Under the pieces are notes generated by a model. That model did not search any database. It saw only the letters and a list, made by a program, of their open reading frames with translations, and had not been told where the DNA came from. The position numbers were made by a program, and so were the translations under genes. From Paramecium sonneborni (taxonomy: Eukaryota; Ciliophora; Oligohymenophorea; Peniculida; Parameciidae), in the NCBI GenBank assembly GCA_905182985.1, contig CAJJDN010000087.1, positions 175,360-239,359 of the forward strand: DNA of 64,000 nt. The letters run 5' to 3'. Shown in pieces: positions 14,569 through 27,065 of this stretch (position 1 is the first letter of the stretch; each line of letters begins with the position of its first letter).

Positions 14569-16326
14569 ATGCAACGAGTACCATAATTTGTGTAGAGACC
14601 TGTATTATAAGACTCTTTCCGTTAATCGTTCAAATAGACACCTGATAAAGAGAATTCATATGCATAATTACAAAAACGAAAACCAATACAAGCTTATCCA
14701 TAATATCAATCTACTTAGACACTTCAAAAACCAGAAATGCGTCCCAATTCTTCCTAACCTAGACAACCTTCAGTATAAGTTGTTCCAAGACCATCTTCAG
14801 CATCTAATGATAAGAGAGCTTTTTCTAATTAGAAGTAACCATCAAGATGTTCATTTAAAGAATTAAAGAATTCTACATATATTCAACCATAATAAGCTAC
14901 ACCTTAATCAAGATATTATTCATTGAAATAGGTTCCAGATAATAATCTTGTCAAATCTTAATCTAATTAACAGTTGGCAAACAAATAAATTGATTAATCA
15001 GAATATAAAAAATTACACGAAAAATTGTTATTTTTAGAAAACAAGATTAACAAAATTAAATCTAATATTGAAATTAGTAATTCTTAATTATAGAAATAAA
15101 CAGAAAGAGCAAAATAAAAACCTATCGGTTTAGCAGCTAAATTTTTTTAGAAAAAAGATTAAGAAAATTGTGAACCTAAAGAAAGTACTACACCAAAAGA
15201 ATTAACAAAATGTGCCACAGCTTTAAATCTATAACTTAATAAAGCTTTAAAATAGAGTTAAATTGCAAAAGATTAATAATCAAGCATAAATTTAGATCAA
15301 TTTGTTACATAAGTTAAATAAATAAAAAAACCAATCTAATAATAACAATCTTAATTGAGTAGACATTAATCTTTAGAAATTAATTAAAGTACTATTCCAA
15401 TTACTAAGGCAGTTATAAATGAAAAATCACATTCATCACAAAAGTCTAAAAAAGATGATAATGTAATTATTAAAATTACTCTAGTTTATGTATTATATTT
15501 CAAGTGTTGTACGAACATTAGTTTAAGAATAAGTGAGCAAAAATGATGAAGTTATAAGAGATCATATTGTTTAAACTATTTAAGTAAGTATTTTAATTAG
15601 TAAATTAGGGTTTGGAATATGCTAAAAATTTATAATTATAATTTTAAGATGATAAAGTTATAAATTTACCGAAATCTAATCATCTCAAAACTTTAGTATT
15701 TGATTTGGATGAAACTTTGATTCATTGTAATGAAAGTATTGCAGTACCTGGAGATATTGTCTTACCTATTACTTTTCCTACTGGAGAAACTATTTAAGCA
15801 TCCATCAATATTAGACCTTTTGCTTAATAAATTCTTTAAACTTTATCTCGACATTTTGAAATCATTGTCTTTACTGCTTCCCATTCATGTTATGCTAATA
15901 TTGTTTTAGATTACTTAGATCCGAAAAAACAATTGATCAGCCATAGGCTATTTCGAGATCATTGTTTATAAACTGAAGAAGGTGCATATGTTAAGGATTT
16001 AAGGTATTATCATTATTTATCTATAGAGTCTTAGGTAATAGAAAATTATCTAATATTCTCTTGATTGATAATGCTAGTTACTCATTTGGGTAATAAATTG
16101 ATAATGGAGTTCCTATTATTGCATATTATGATAATAAATAAGATTAAGTAAACTATTTATTCTAATCTAGGAATTATTATACTTATAAAACTATTTAATG
16201 AAATTTAGAATGGTCACTGATGTTAGAGAACTCAATTCATAATTATTAAAAATCAACTCTTTTACAAATTATTAAGATCCTTTACATTTAGTTTCAGAAT
16301 TATTTCCTGATTAATTACCAAAATGA
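14569..16326 (+). CDS. SCP/NIF-type (CTD phosphatase-like) HAD phosphatase
   Basis: ATG at 14569 (MQRVPQFVQRPVLQ), TGA at 16324-16326. The N-terminal 280 residues are low-complexity and rich in Gln, Ser and Lys, with many TAA/TAG-coded Gln. Four introns of 22-25 nt restore the frame, for example after KKDDN, after IVQTIQ, inside KDLR and after DNKQDQ. The C-terminal domain begins LKTLVFDLDETLIHCNE, the HAD nucleophile motif DLDETL of the FCP/SCP family; then IRPFAQQ, FEIIVFTASHSCYANIVLDYL, and NILLIDNASYSFGQQIDNG. It ends with VTDVRELNSQLL, matching the end of CTDSPL2-like domains. The reaction is phosphoserine/threonine dephosphorylation, on the RNA polymerase II CTD or other proteins. Nothing in the sequence identifies the substrate. 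Confidence 0.88.
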
Positions 16327-16364
16327 TTAGTTGTACTTTCATTTAAAAAATAATATTATATAAA

Positions 16365-16844
16365 TCAATCTAATTTTCTATTTATCTTTATATACAATTC
16401 TGGATATGCCCAACTTAGAACAAGTGCTGATATTTTTATTATTGCATATATCCCTAAAATCAAAATTACTGGAGCTACTGTTAAAAATGCAAATAAATCC
16501 TCATATATCCAAAATATATCTAAACATGAAAAAAGAAATGCACTTTTTCCAGTTATAGTCTTTAACACTTTTTTTTATATCCATTATGTCATTTCTCTTG
16601 TTACATCTATTCTTTTTTTATATTATTCAATATTCCTTTCATTTTTCTTCCTCATTATTGCAAGGTGTAATTTCATTGCAAGAACTGCTTAAATTATTAA
16701 TATAATGTTTCGGTATTAATTTAAACATTGAATTAATTGCAAAAATTTTATAGCCGCAGTCAAAATCCAAAAATAATTAAAAAATGGAATGCTTTTTCTC
16801 CAACACCATCTATAATCGAAATGCATCAACCAAATTAACAACAT
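16365..16844 (-). CDS. Small predicted membrane protein, function unknown
   Basis: I do not recognise this gene. The frame from ATG at 16844 (MLLIWLMHFDYRW) to the stop at 16365 is uninterrupted, giving about 160 residues. It shows three or four hydrophobic segments: PFFNYFWILTAAIKFL, RNIILIIQAVLAMKL, then LFAFLTVAPVILILGIYAI and IKISALVLSWAY near the C-terminus. A charged helical loop, RKKNERNIEQYKKRIDV, sits between them. The start could lie further upstream, since the frame stays open beyond the ATG. The gene converges on the phosphatase gene with a 38-bp spacer. Part of the region (about 16650-16950) is also open in another frame, so the call is tentative. Confidence 0.5.
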
Positions 16845-17006
16845 AATTATTTAATTTATTTTAATATTTAAACACTATTATAATACTTATTCTTAAAATT
16901 AATTCACTATTAAAAAATTTATCTAAATTTCAAGAATATATATATAAAAATCTTTAATTAAATCCAAATAGAAGAAGGTTAACTTATTATAATTTATATA
17001 TATAAA

Positions 17007-17939
17007 TCATGGACATGTTGACTCTATATAATTATAAACTCTATTGCCTATTCTATTATAATCTATTAGAATTTGAAATGAATCTTCTTCTTTTTAAATC
17101 TGTGCTTTATCTTTAGTTAATTGTTGCAATGCTATGAAAATACTCTCTTGCATCTTAAAATCTTTTAACTTTTTTTTAATTAGATTTCTAATGTTTACAT
17201 ATTTACTTAATATCATTCTCTTATCCATTTAATAAGCTTCTTTTAGAACTTCAGGATGAATAACATTATTATTTATTGAAGAAACTCTTAAAACTCCATT
17301 ATACTACTCAAAATTAACTTAAATTAATTAAGAACGTTTAAAATTAACAGGAAAATGATGAGATTCTATTACTTAAATCCAAAATTATCTCAATTTATAA
17401 TCCAATTATGAATTACCTAATTGATTTTATACATTATTTATTAGCATAGTATATTAGTCATTAATGACTATTTTATTGTAAAAATAAACTATTAAAGGAT
17501 CAGTTGAAGCTACAAATAAAAATGAAGCAAATTTGATGTTTGGCATATCAAAATTTATTCCTAGTTTGATATGACAATTATCAGATAATTGATAATAAGA
17601 AATTTGTGCAAACTTTTGAAATACACAAATGTTTTTATTATAAGCTATTGTTTAATCAGGTACATAGTATATTGATGATTAAATTCTAGGTTTTGTATCA
17701 GAATATTAAGTTATGAATTCTTCTACAGTATCTGGATGATAATATTTATATGTATCCGAAATAGCACAATATTCAATTTCTTATTAAGATGCAGTCAAAT
17801 AAACAATATGATTAAAGTGTTTCATTAAGGTTAATACAGTTGTGTAATTTTTGTACTACACAAATCTTTGAAATAGAAACTTAGTTGCTATTAAAATGAC
17901 AGTACTAAAAAAATAACAAATTATGTTATAAAAATTCAT
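17007..17939 (-). CDS. TTLL-related protein lacking a recognisable ATP-grasp core
   Basis: A single exon runs from ATG 17939-17937 (MNFYNIICYFFSTV) to TGA 17009-17007, 310 residues. An N-terminal hydrophobic segment (residues 2-18) precedes KFLFQRFVQYKNY. The protein parallels the adjacent TTLL gene along its length. The N-terminal helix and the motif ISDTYKYYHPD match QSDTFKFYHPD in the neighbour, KFASFLFVASTDPLIVYFY matches FRIYFIIASTYPLIVYAY, and a basic helical C-terminus is shared. The central ATP-grasp blocks (lysine and Mg-binding residues, and the final acidic strand with VDFMLTD...EVNSNP) are not recognisable, and the protein is about 200 residues shorter. I infer a tandem duplicate that lost ligase activity. 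Its ATG overlaps the TGA of the upstream TTLL gene as ATGA. Confidence 0.6.
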
Positions 17940-19574
17940 AATATACATTATTTTTAAATCAGATCATTATATGCCTTTGAATCTTTCAAATTTTTATCAA
18001 TAATTTTTCTAAACAGATTTTAAGAACTAATTTGGAATTGAGGCTCAAGTTTATCTTTATAAGCTTCTTTAAATTCCTTTGTAAACTTTTTAATAGTTGA
18101 TTTTCTTGAAAGGATCTTCTTAATCAATAATTTCAATCTAATATATTTGCTTCTCAGATATGATATTTATATTTCTATGATATCATTGACTAATTTTGTG
18201 TTCTATATAACTCTATATGGTATAGTTTTCAATAATTAAGGATTTGAATTAACTTCTAAGACATAAATTTACAAGTCATCCGTTAACATAAAATCAACTC
18301 CAAAGAATTCTGACAATTTACTATCCTTATCAAAAAATTGTTAAGTACTCATTATTAAATGTTATATTGCATTGTGTATTTTAGGATAGAGATAATTATT
18401 AAGCCAATTCTTATTCTTTATTTTTTTTTATTTTAATAACAGTTCTTATATATAATCCAAATTCCAATCAATATAATATTATTCTTCATTTTCCATCTGT
18501 TCCGCTTCAATTTTTTTTTTAAGAATTGCTGTATTACATACATGAGAGGATTTTTCTATAGAAAATTTATTAAATGGTGTAGCGCATCTTCTAATTAATG
18601 AACTATCATAGGCATAAACAATTAAGGGATATGTTGAAGCTATTATAAAATATATTCTAAATTCTATTTTATGTCCTTTAAATAAAAAAGGATTGTTGAT
18701 ATATTTTTAAGCAATTACGTAATTTGAAATTTCTCCACAAATTTAACCGTTTTAGTAATCTTAAATCAATTATTTTGTTTCTTTTTGAAAAAGTATTGAA
18801 ATACCTGCACCTCTGTGTACTTCCAATCCTAATTTACTAATAAATTAAGGTCCATATTTTTTTACTTTCTTTTAGTATTTATTGGTGTTAATAATCTTGA
18901 AAAATGCTTAACATTCATCTTTTAACCATAATCTATAAGATTTTGGTATAAAGGTAACATTTTATAAACAAAATTCTGGCATAGTTTTCAATTTATCTAC
19001 ATATGCATGATAATTGTTTAGTAATTCATTTTTGTATGCTAATTATTATCGGGCTCTCATGTGATTATGTTTTTAAAATAAACACATAGCAGCTATATTA
19101 TATAGATATGAAAATACATAATCCAGTATTTGATTTAGTTAAATAAGAATCATAATAATTAAAAGGAGTAGTAAGAGCTTTAGGAAGAATAGTCTTATTT
19201 TTTAAATTTTCTGGAGAGAAATCAGGTATCTTAATAAAACTTATTGATTAAACAATTTCTTAAGTTTAATCTTTGATTTCTCTAGTTGTGTAGATATCTT
19301 TTAAAATAATATCAGGATGATAGAATTTGAATGTATCTGATTGAATGCAGTAAGTATCATTTAAATCAATATAGTATTTAGAAAGTTCTAATCTAAATTT
19401 TTTAGTATTTGAAAAATATTTCTTATTGTTGTAAAAGTCAGTAGTTACTAATTAATTCATTTATTTGAGGATAATTGTGACTTGTTCATATTAGTTATAA
19501 ATCAAGATATTCTAAAAGAGCCATCTTTATGAAAACAAGATAAATAGAGTAACCAATAATATTTATTAGGTCAT
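17936..19574 (-). CDS. Tubulin tyrosine ligase-like protein (TTLL), membrane-anchored form
   Basis: Start chosen at 19574 (MTQQILLVTLFILFSQRW) because this hydrophobic N-terminus matches the one on the neighbouring paralogue. One 25-nt intron lies near 19100. The protein is about 530 residues. The TTL domain is seen in order: VTFIPKSYRLWLK, GLEVHRGAGISIL, YVIAQKYINNPFLFKGHKIE then FRIYFIIASTYPLIVYAYD (the 'Y...PLLI.G.KFDLRIYVLVTS' region), and FFGVDFMLTDDLQIYVLEVNSNPQL, which carries the metal-binding Asp and Glu/Asn. TTLL enzymes add Glu, Gly or Tyr to tubulin tails, using ATP, in cilia and the cortex. The sequence does not show which. The N-terminal signal or TM helix is unusual for the family and suggests membrane targeting. 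The TGA (17938-17936) overlaps the next gene's ATG. Confidence 0.8.
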
Positions 19575-19592
19575 TAAATTAAAATAATTATA

Positions 19593-19663
19593 GGGCTATT
19601 AGTATAGCGGTAGTATGGATGTTTCGGGTACATCAGATATGGGTTCGACTCCCGTATGGCCCC
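19593..19663 (+). tRNA. tRNA-Pro (anticodon CGG)
   Basis: A 71-nt cloverleaf. The acceptor GGGCTAT pairs with ATGGCCC at 19656-19662 (one T-G pair). D-arm is GTAT/GTAT. Anticodon stem GATGT/ACATC encloses the 7-nt loop TTCGGGT, giving anticodon CGG at 19625-19627, which reads CCG (Pro). T-arm is ATGGG-TTCGACT-CCCGT. There is no intron. A T-run right after the gene suits Pol III termination. It starts 18 bp from the start codon of the divergent TTLL gene. Confidence 0.93.
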
Positions 19664-19670
19664 ATTTTTT
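19664..19670 (+). terminator. Pol III terminator after tRNA-Pro
   Basis: A single A followed by six T directly after the discriminator base. An oligo-T run is the standard RNA polymerase III stop signal. Confidence 0.75.
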
Positions 19671-19750
19671 AATAAATCATCTGATATAATAATATATAAT
19701 TAATGTATTTACAAATAATAAAAGAAAGAAATAATATGTATAAAATTCAT

Positions 19751-22700
19751 TCATTTTAACTTTGAACCAATCTTCATAATGTTGTAATGACTTGGTACTT
19801 TCATAGGATCTATACGTGACATTACAGGTTTATCATCAACTATTTATCTTAAAATCATTTTATCATGATAACCATAAAGATATTTATTTCTTGACTAAAT
19901 TTATTTATCAATAGCATCTCTTCTTATATTATAATCATTATATTTTATTAATTATTCCTTTTTCTTAATAACAGAGATAGATTTTAATTTGTTCTATTAT
20001 TTCTAATCAGTAGGTTTGAATAAAAATTTATTATTTTCTATTTTTTCATTTTAATCAAATGCTCTACTATCTATTCCTCTTTATTCATCATAATAAGGTA
20101 ATATATAAACATCAGTTGGTCTTCTTAAATGTTCTGCTGTTGGTCTTCTTTTTCTTTATCTTTTAATAGGATTGAATTAAATAACTTCTTCTACTTCTTC
20201 TTCATCATCTTCATCATAATACATGTCTACATCTTCTCCTTTACAAAATATCTTACTGAATTTAGATATTTCAACATTTACATCATTCTCTGTATATTCA
20301 ATAGTATTTTTAATTTATTCTCCAGCTTTAAAGAAATGTTCTGAAAATGCTTTCCATGCTTTTATAGCCATATATAAATATAAATATTCTTAAAGAATAT
20401 TGAAATTACTTTGTAAATCAACAATCTAAATAACACATTCTCTTCTATAATTAGGATTCCTTTAATTGTAAAGTCGATATTTTACTTTTTTGTCATTATC
20501 TTTCATTATTTTTTTACCAGCTTTAGTACTTATTTTAAAAATACTTTTTTTAAAAGTTGCTTTGAAGACTTCATAAAGTAGATTTCTGAATGTTAAACAT
20601 CCATCAAAATCTTTTTTTAATTCAAACTCTGAAGCATGTTTAGCAGCATCCCAAATATTATCACCTTTTTATGCTCCAAGAGGTTCTCCTAATTCTAAAA
20701 GAAAATGAGCTAAATATTTAGTTTAAATTTTGGTTCCTTAAAATTCTTCAGAATATTTACACCATAAATTTCTAAAAGTATCAATAGTTTCTACATATGT
20801 TTCTACACAACTACTACTTGTATCATAAAACTTTTCAAATTCTTAAACAAGTTCACAAACAATTAAATTAAGTAAGACTCTAGCTCCTATAAATATTAAA
20901 CTATAATAATAGATTTATGCTAAGATCCATGGTTCATGATGTTCTTTCATATGTTCTTATGAATCCTAATATATGAATCTCCATCCATTTTCTATTGTAC
21001 ATTTAAAAGTAACAATCAATCCATAGAAAAAGTTCGTAAAATTTTATTAATCATTCATCATAAATCCTGTCTTTATATTCTAAAACAATTCACAACCTAT
21101 ATATGAGTAACAAGATAGAACTGTTACAAAAAGTCCTAAAATTCTTAATAATGCCATTTTATTGAAATAAATAACATTCAATAATTTTCTTATTCTAGTA
21201 AATTATTAAATTATTAATGTCATTCTTAAACATCTATGTAATATAAATAATCTTAACCATACAAAATAAGGTTCATCTCTATTAGCTCTAACATATCTAA
21301 TAAATAATCCTTCTTAAAGATCTAACCAGAAATCTAAAATTGCACAAATAACAAATATAAGTTGCATCCATCTCCAAACATCATCAAAATATCTTTTAAT
21401 ATGATATGAAAATAATTTCACTATACAATCTATTGTTAAAATTAGACTAAAAAAATGTTGAAATCCATTTAAAATTTTGAGATAATGATTATTAGCTGAT
21501 TCATAGAATAACATAAGAATAACTAAAATTAATTAATTTATTATTACATAGATTTAAAAGTAGACTATATTTTGTGATCAATATGTAATATGGATTATCT
21601 AACAATTGTTTCGCTATTAATCTTAATCCTTTTTTAGGAGGTTTAGCATAATTAGGTGTATCCAACATTATTATATCAGATAACTTTAAAAATAGTTCTT
21701 AATCCAAAGTTAAATCTGGATTTAATAATTATGATTTATTTTATTAAAAATTAACAAAAATAACTCCAGCAAAAAATTATAAAAAAAACAATGCTCCTAC
21801 AAATGTAAAAGAAAAAAAGAAAAAATATGATATCCATTCATTATTAAATCTAATAGGTCCTGTAGATTCAGGAGCACTATTAATACAAATAAATAAAGTC
21901 TAAGCCCATAAATCAAATGTTGATAAAACATATAATGATTACATTGCCTCTAATATATTATCAAAATTATATTAGTAAATAATCCATTCCTCTTTTTCTT
22001 CCAAACATTCTTCTTTGCTAACTCCATAATTAATAGACTCTCCACAATAACCCATTTTACCCTTATATATAGTCATACCAAATATAGCAAAAATAAACCA
22101 AAATAGTAACACAACATAAAAGATAGAAATAATATCTCCTAATGATTTCATTATAGCTCCTCTTTCATTTATAAAGAATCCATATGCAGATGTAACTTTT
22201 AATGGTCTTAAATAGCCTAAAAAGAGAATCCATTCTAAGGCTTCATGATAAATAACCAAATGAAAAAAATAACAGACAACGTATAAAAAATCAATAAATA
22301 CCCATATGCTATTGAAATAACCATCATCTGATAATAAACCATATGTTATTATTTATAAGATTCCATCAATTAAAATGACTGCATTACATATCAATTTAAT
22401 AACTTCACAAAAACTCCATTCTTCATGTTTATATTAATCAGTATAAGTAATTACAATTAAATTTATTAAACTACCCCACATTATTAACATCATCAATATC
22501 TAAAATATTTTATTTTCAGTGATTGTAAAACATATTTTTCTAAGTCGGTTACTTTTAGATATAATCAATAATGAATATTAATTTTTAATATTTTTAAATT
22601 TTTCATTATCTTCTGGTTATATTAAAGAATGTAAAATATTATTAAGAGTGTAATTTTTTTTAATTTTATTTTTCTTATTCTCTATAATGTCAATTGAAGC

Positions 22701-25700
22701 ATAAGTTTAATCATTTTCTGCTACTTATTTTACCTCCTCAACTTCTTCAACATTTTCTAAATAACTAGCAAATCCATCTAAAATTATGACAAAAGCTAAT
22801 CCAAATCCAAAATAATTGACTATAAAAACTAAAGATATACAAAATAAGAATGCTATATATGAAGCAGTATATGTAGTACTTAGAATTACAACTCCATACC
22901 AATCATCACTTGTTGAAATATCATATACTGCAATCCATGATTAATAGATATTTCCAAAATAATGAAATAATGCCAATTCACCATTATCAGGAAAATTAAA
23001 AATCTATAATGAAAATACGGCATAATTTAGGATTAAAAAAAATAACAATAATGTCATCACAGCATAATTAGGAAATGTTTAATATGATATAACCAACATA
23101 TTTTAAGCAAATGTATTGTATTTGATTACTCTAAAAAAGAATAAAGACTTTAAAATTCTAACGTAAGTAAAACTCTCTATCAATACTTCTTCATCTTAAT
23201 AAATTGTTAGAGTTAAAATTCTCTCTATAGCTGAAATTGTAATCACCAAACATCCTAAAATATTACTCACTTTGTATAAATAACCTTTTATACATATGGA
23301 TTTAATCATCATTTCTAAAACTAATAAAATATTCACTGATAGATCAAAAAAATCTGAAATTGCAGAATCATAATAGTCGGAAAATGCAATTAATAATGTA
23401 TCAATACATACAAAACTATCAATTATTACCATTACAAAAGGTTGAGTTATAAAAATAATTGACCAAAATTTTATCAATTCTATATAAAATTTAAATCCTT
23501 TTGCAAAATAATAATTCCATCCTCTATTTAAATATTAAATTACAGAATTGGCCTTATAATTCTGTATTAAATCATTTCCTGACCATTTTTTTGTATAAAT
23601 TTCATCATTTATTTATGATATTTTATTATGATATTTTTATTCATAATTTTTTATTTCATATATTTCAGTTTTAGGTTCTGTATTTATAATCTTTTCTATT
23701 TATTAGTATGGTAATTACAATCCATCTATTAAAATGAACTTAGATAATTATGGTATTGATTTATTATTTTTATTATTCTGTTGAAATTTTTAAGAATGAA
23801 ATTTACTTAGACTCTTTATATTTTTCTTTTATTAAATTTCTTATTGATATTTTTCAATTTTAGATTAATCTAGAGATTAACTCATTTAATCATCACTTAC
23901 TTCTAGTACTGAAATATTATTATTATCTAAATCAACTAGTTTAATTTCTTCAAAATTTTTAGAAAAGTTTGATTTTTTAATTGGAAAGTTTGATTTCTCT
24001 TTTTTTTAGTGTTTTTTAATTTAAATTTTTGAAGAATTATTTACATAACTTTAAATTATAAATTTTTTCTAATTTTTTTTAATTTTAGTTAGAATAGATT
24101 TTTATTTAATGACAATAGATATTTCTAAATCTTCAATAGAATTAAATTAATTTGGAGATCCTTTAATAATTTATTTATTTAGACTAAGATGATCAATACT
24201 TAAAAAAGTATAATAGAGTTAAAGTTCTGTAAAAAGATGTTCATTTTATTAAATAATATTTTTCATTTAATTTTAAAGTTTATGTTCTGGAAATAGAATA
24301 AAAATTATCCAACTATCAAATGAATACAATTTTTGTAATAAATTTCTTTCATTTATCATTTCATTTTATTATCGAGCTGATAATAATTTGGTTTTTTCTT
24401 AATTTACAATTTCAGGAAAAACAAGTTTTTAAATTTTAATTTAAGGCTCTAATTAAGTAAGATTTGATTATGATTTACTATTTAATCTATCACTTTTTGG
24501 TGATATATAATTTTTATAGATTGTTAAATAAGATTACCAAATTCCAATAGTTTTGAGTTTAAATAAATTGATAACAATTTAATCTTCATATTGTTCTGGT
24601 TTAATAGGATTTTTAACATAATGTTCTTAAGTTTTGTGATAATTAACTTTCAAGACTGCAATCAATAATTAAAAATAAAATTTGTTGATTGCAAAAATGA
24701 TAAAGATATATAAAATACAAACTAAAGGATTAAATTACTTCATCAGAACATACATAGAAATCGTCCAATCATTAACTACACTAGTTCTTATAGTTTAGAA
24801 ATAGGAGAAGATTATATCATCAAAATGAGTTGGAGTATCTAAATTAGTTAATTATCTTGCACATATATAACCATGTTCACATTCAACATAACCACAAACA
24901 TCCTCTTCAAATTTGTTTAATGAAAAAATACCCAATTCTTCATACATACAACGATATCTAATCACTCCATTAAATGCATATAACATTATCAATGCAATTA
25001 GAATTGTAAACAATATTAGAATTAATATATTTTCAACGATTTGTTTGACTGCTTCTTAAATTGACATAAGCATTATATTTAAAGTACTACTAATCTTACC
25101 AACATAGAAGGGAATCCGAATCAATCTAAAGGTTGATACATCAAAAGGAATATAATCATTTTCTATAAGAAATAAAAAGTATAATATGAGGATTAATAAA
25201 TCATATATGTTCCAAAATGATGAAATATATTTCTTAAATCCTTAACCAGCTAAATGAATTAATGAATCAGCAAAATAAAGTACACATAACACATATTAAT
25301 ATGCTTGTATTTCATTTTAATTATCTGATGATCTATTCAGAAACAACATTATATTTGTTAATGTTAAAAACATTTCATATAAATCGAATACTTTCCATTA
25401 TAATAAACGATAACAACAAATTTCAAATCCAACAATTAGAAAAAATAATATTTTCCTAGCAAATAGAAATTTTTTATTATCCTTATAGTGTTTTATTTCT
25501 GATAGTAACCATTTAAAATTATGATTTACATTTAATTCTATATTATAATTTTAACTCTCTTCGTTAACTAAACTCAAATACATCATTTCAATATCCTCTT
25601 ATTGTTCCTCCTCTTAATCACTCTCTTCAGTTATATTCATTTATACATTTTATATCCCATTATCTTTCTTTTCTTATTCTTACCATTTTTAATTTTATTA

Positions 25701-26258
25701 TTACTATTATTAATTACTTATCTAATTTTCATCAATAATATCTCCAAAATTAGAAGCATCTAATCTATATGACTCATTTTCTTTTAATAACTATTCAAAT
25801 GCTTTCTTAGATGCCTATCTTGTTAATGCTTCATTTAAAATAATCATCGAATGTTCTTATTCAACATTATAGGTATTATATTACTCTGATACAGATTCTT
25901 CATCTCTTTCTGGTTTCTCATTTATTTGATTCTCTTATAACAATATTAAAGTCTAATTATTTTACGTTGTTCTATTTTAAGTGAACTTTTTTTTGTCGCT
26001 TCTAATTGTTTAAGATTTCTAAGACGATTTTATACTGTCTTTCATTATTTAAGTCCCTTTTGACAATTATGAATCAAGTTTATTTTTTTCTAACACTAAA
26101 GAAGCTTACTATTATTTCGATTTATTATAATCTATTTAATCCTATTTATAATCATTCTATGAATCTGTTTTACTCTTTTTTTAAGTTTGTTTACTTTTTT
26201 ATGGTTATTAAAACACTGATACTTTTTTCTATGATTTTACAGCGTTAACTTATTACAT
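19751..26258 (-). CDS. Four-domain voltage-gated-type cation channel, unusual pore (N/D/D/N)
   Basis: The frame is open from ATG 26258-26256 (MQQVNAVKSQKKVS) to TGA 19753-19751, about 2,150 residues, with at least one 25-nt intron near 21517-21541. Four repeats of six-TM type are visible: repeat I about 25500-24660, II about 23480-22760, III about 22500-21740, IV about 21530-20870. Pore segments: I TSVVNDWTISM, II DISTSDDWYGV, III LSTFDLWAQTL, IV FKCTIENGWRF. Aligned on the Trp of Cav pores, the selectivity positions read N, D, D, N. S4-like helices carry few basic residues (repeat II YVRILKSLFFFRVIK; repeat IV RLFILHRCLRM). After S6 of IV, FRNLWCKYSEEFQG and LGEPLG match the Cav/Nav C-terminal EF-like region. 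Long Gln/Lys-rich N-terminus and I-II linker. An acidic DEDDEEEVEEV stretch lies near the C-terminus. Confidence 0.88.
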
Positions 26259-27065
26259 TAAATAAATATTTGATTTATCAAAAATTCAAAAATTCACAAA
26301 GAGTTGTTAGTCAATTTTGGGTATTTTTTAAATCTTTAAGGAAGCTGTATAAAAATAAAAATTTTCAATAATCTAGAAAAATACATAAAAAATAAAATAT
26401 ATTAATTTATGTTCACTAAAATAAAAAAGGAATTTATTGAAAGAATGGAACACTTTATTAAAGTCTTTCTTATTTTTTATTGATAAAATTCATTAAACCT
26501 ATAAAAATCACAGAAGCATGATTTTTTTTGTTTTAAATTTAAAAATTATTTATCAATATAGAGGGTAATAACTCAATAAGATTTTTTAATTGTCAATTTT
26601 GAAAAATTGATTTTGATGATAGAATATTATAATATTACAATCTATATGTAGCAAAATCACAAATTTTAAAATATCGAGATTAATTACTATTATTATTTCT
26701 AAAAAAATAAATTTCTTTCAAGGGAGAATAAGTAATAAATTTGAGGGCAATTTAAATAAAGGAAATTAAAAATAGAATAAATAATGGTTGAATTATGATT
26801 TAAACTATGCAACCTTGGGTTAAATAATTTTGTTAAGAAGTTTAATTAAAAGTTGATTTTATATAGGAAGTTATTGATTTTAGAAATTTAAAATAAATGC
26901 TTAGGTTTTGATTTTTTAATAAATAAGTTCTTTCAAGGTTTTTTATTGAATGAATCATTTTTGTGAATATTATATTAATAATGTAATCTCTAAATTCCAG
27001 AGGGTAGCATCATTCTAAAACGATAGTTGTCAAGAAGAGCACTATATTATTATAATCTGCAGAAC
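26259..27065. other. Divergent intergenic region between two channel genes
   Basis: 807 bp between head-to-head four-domain channel starts, very AT-rich. I see only tiny frames (for example about 24 codons from 26409) and no RNA gene. It presumably holds both promoters; no specific motif is recognised. Confidence 0.6.

Noticed and set aside
16640..16950. A second minus-strand reading (ending FAINSMFKLIPKHYINN then EEEK) overlapping the small membrane protein.
   Set aside because: It needs an intron of unclear support and the two readings cannot both be right; the uninterrupted membrane frame is preferred, with low confidence.
20129..20344. Plus-strand frame starting MFCCWSSFSLSF within the first channel gene.
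   Set aside because: Antisense shadow of the channel's C-terminal coding sequence; hydrophobic only because the sense strand encodes acidic and charged residues.
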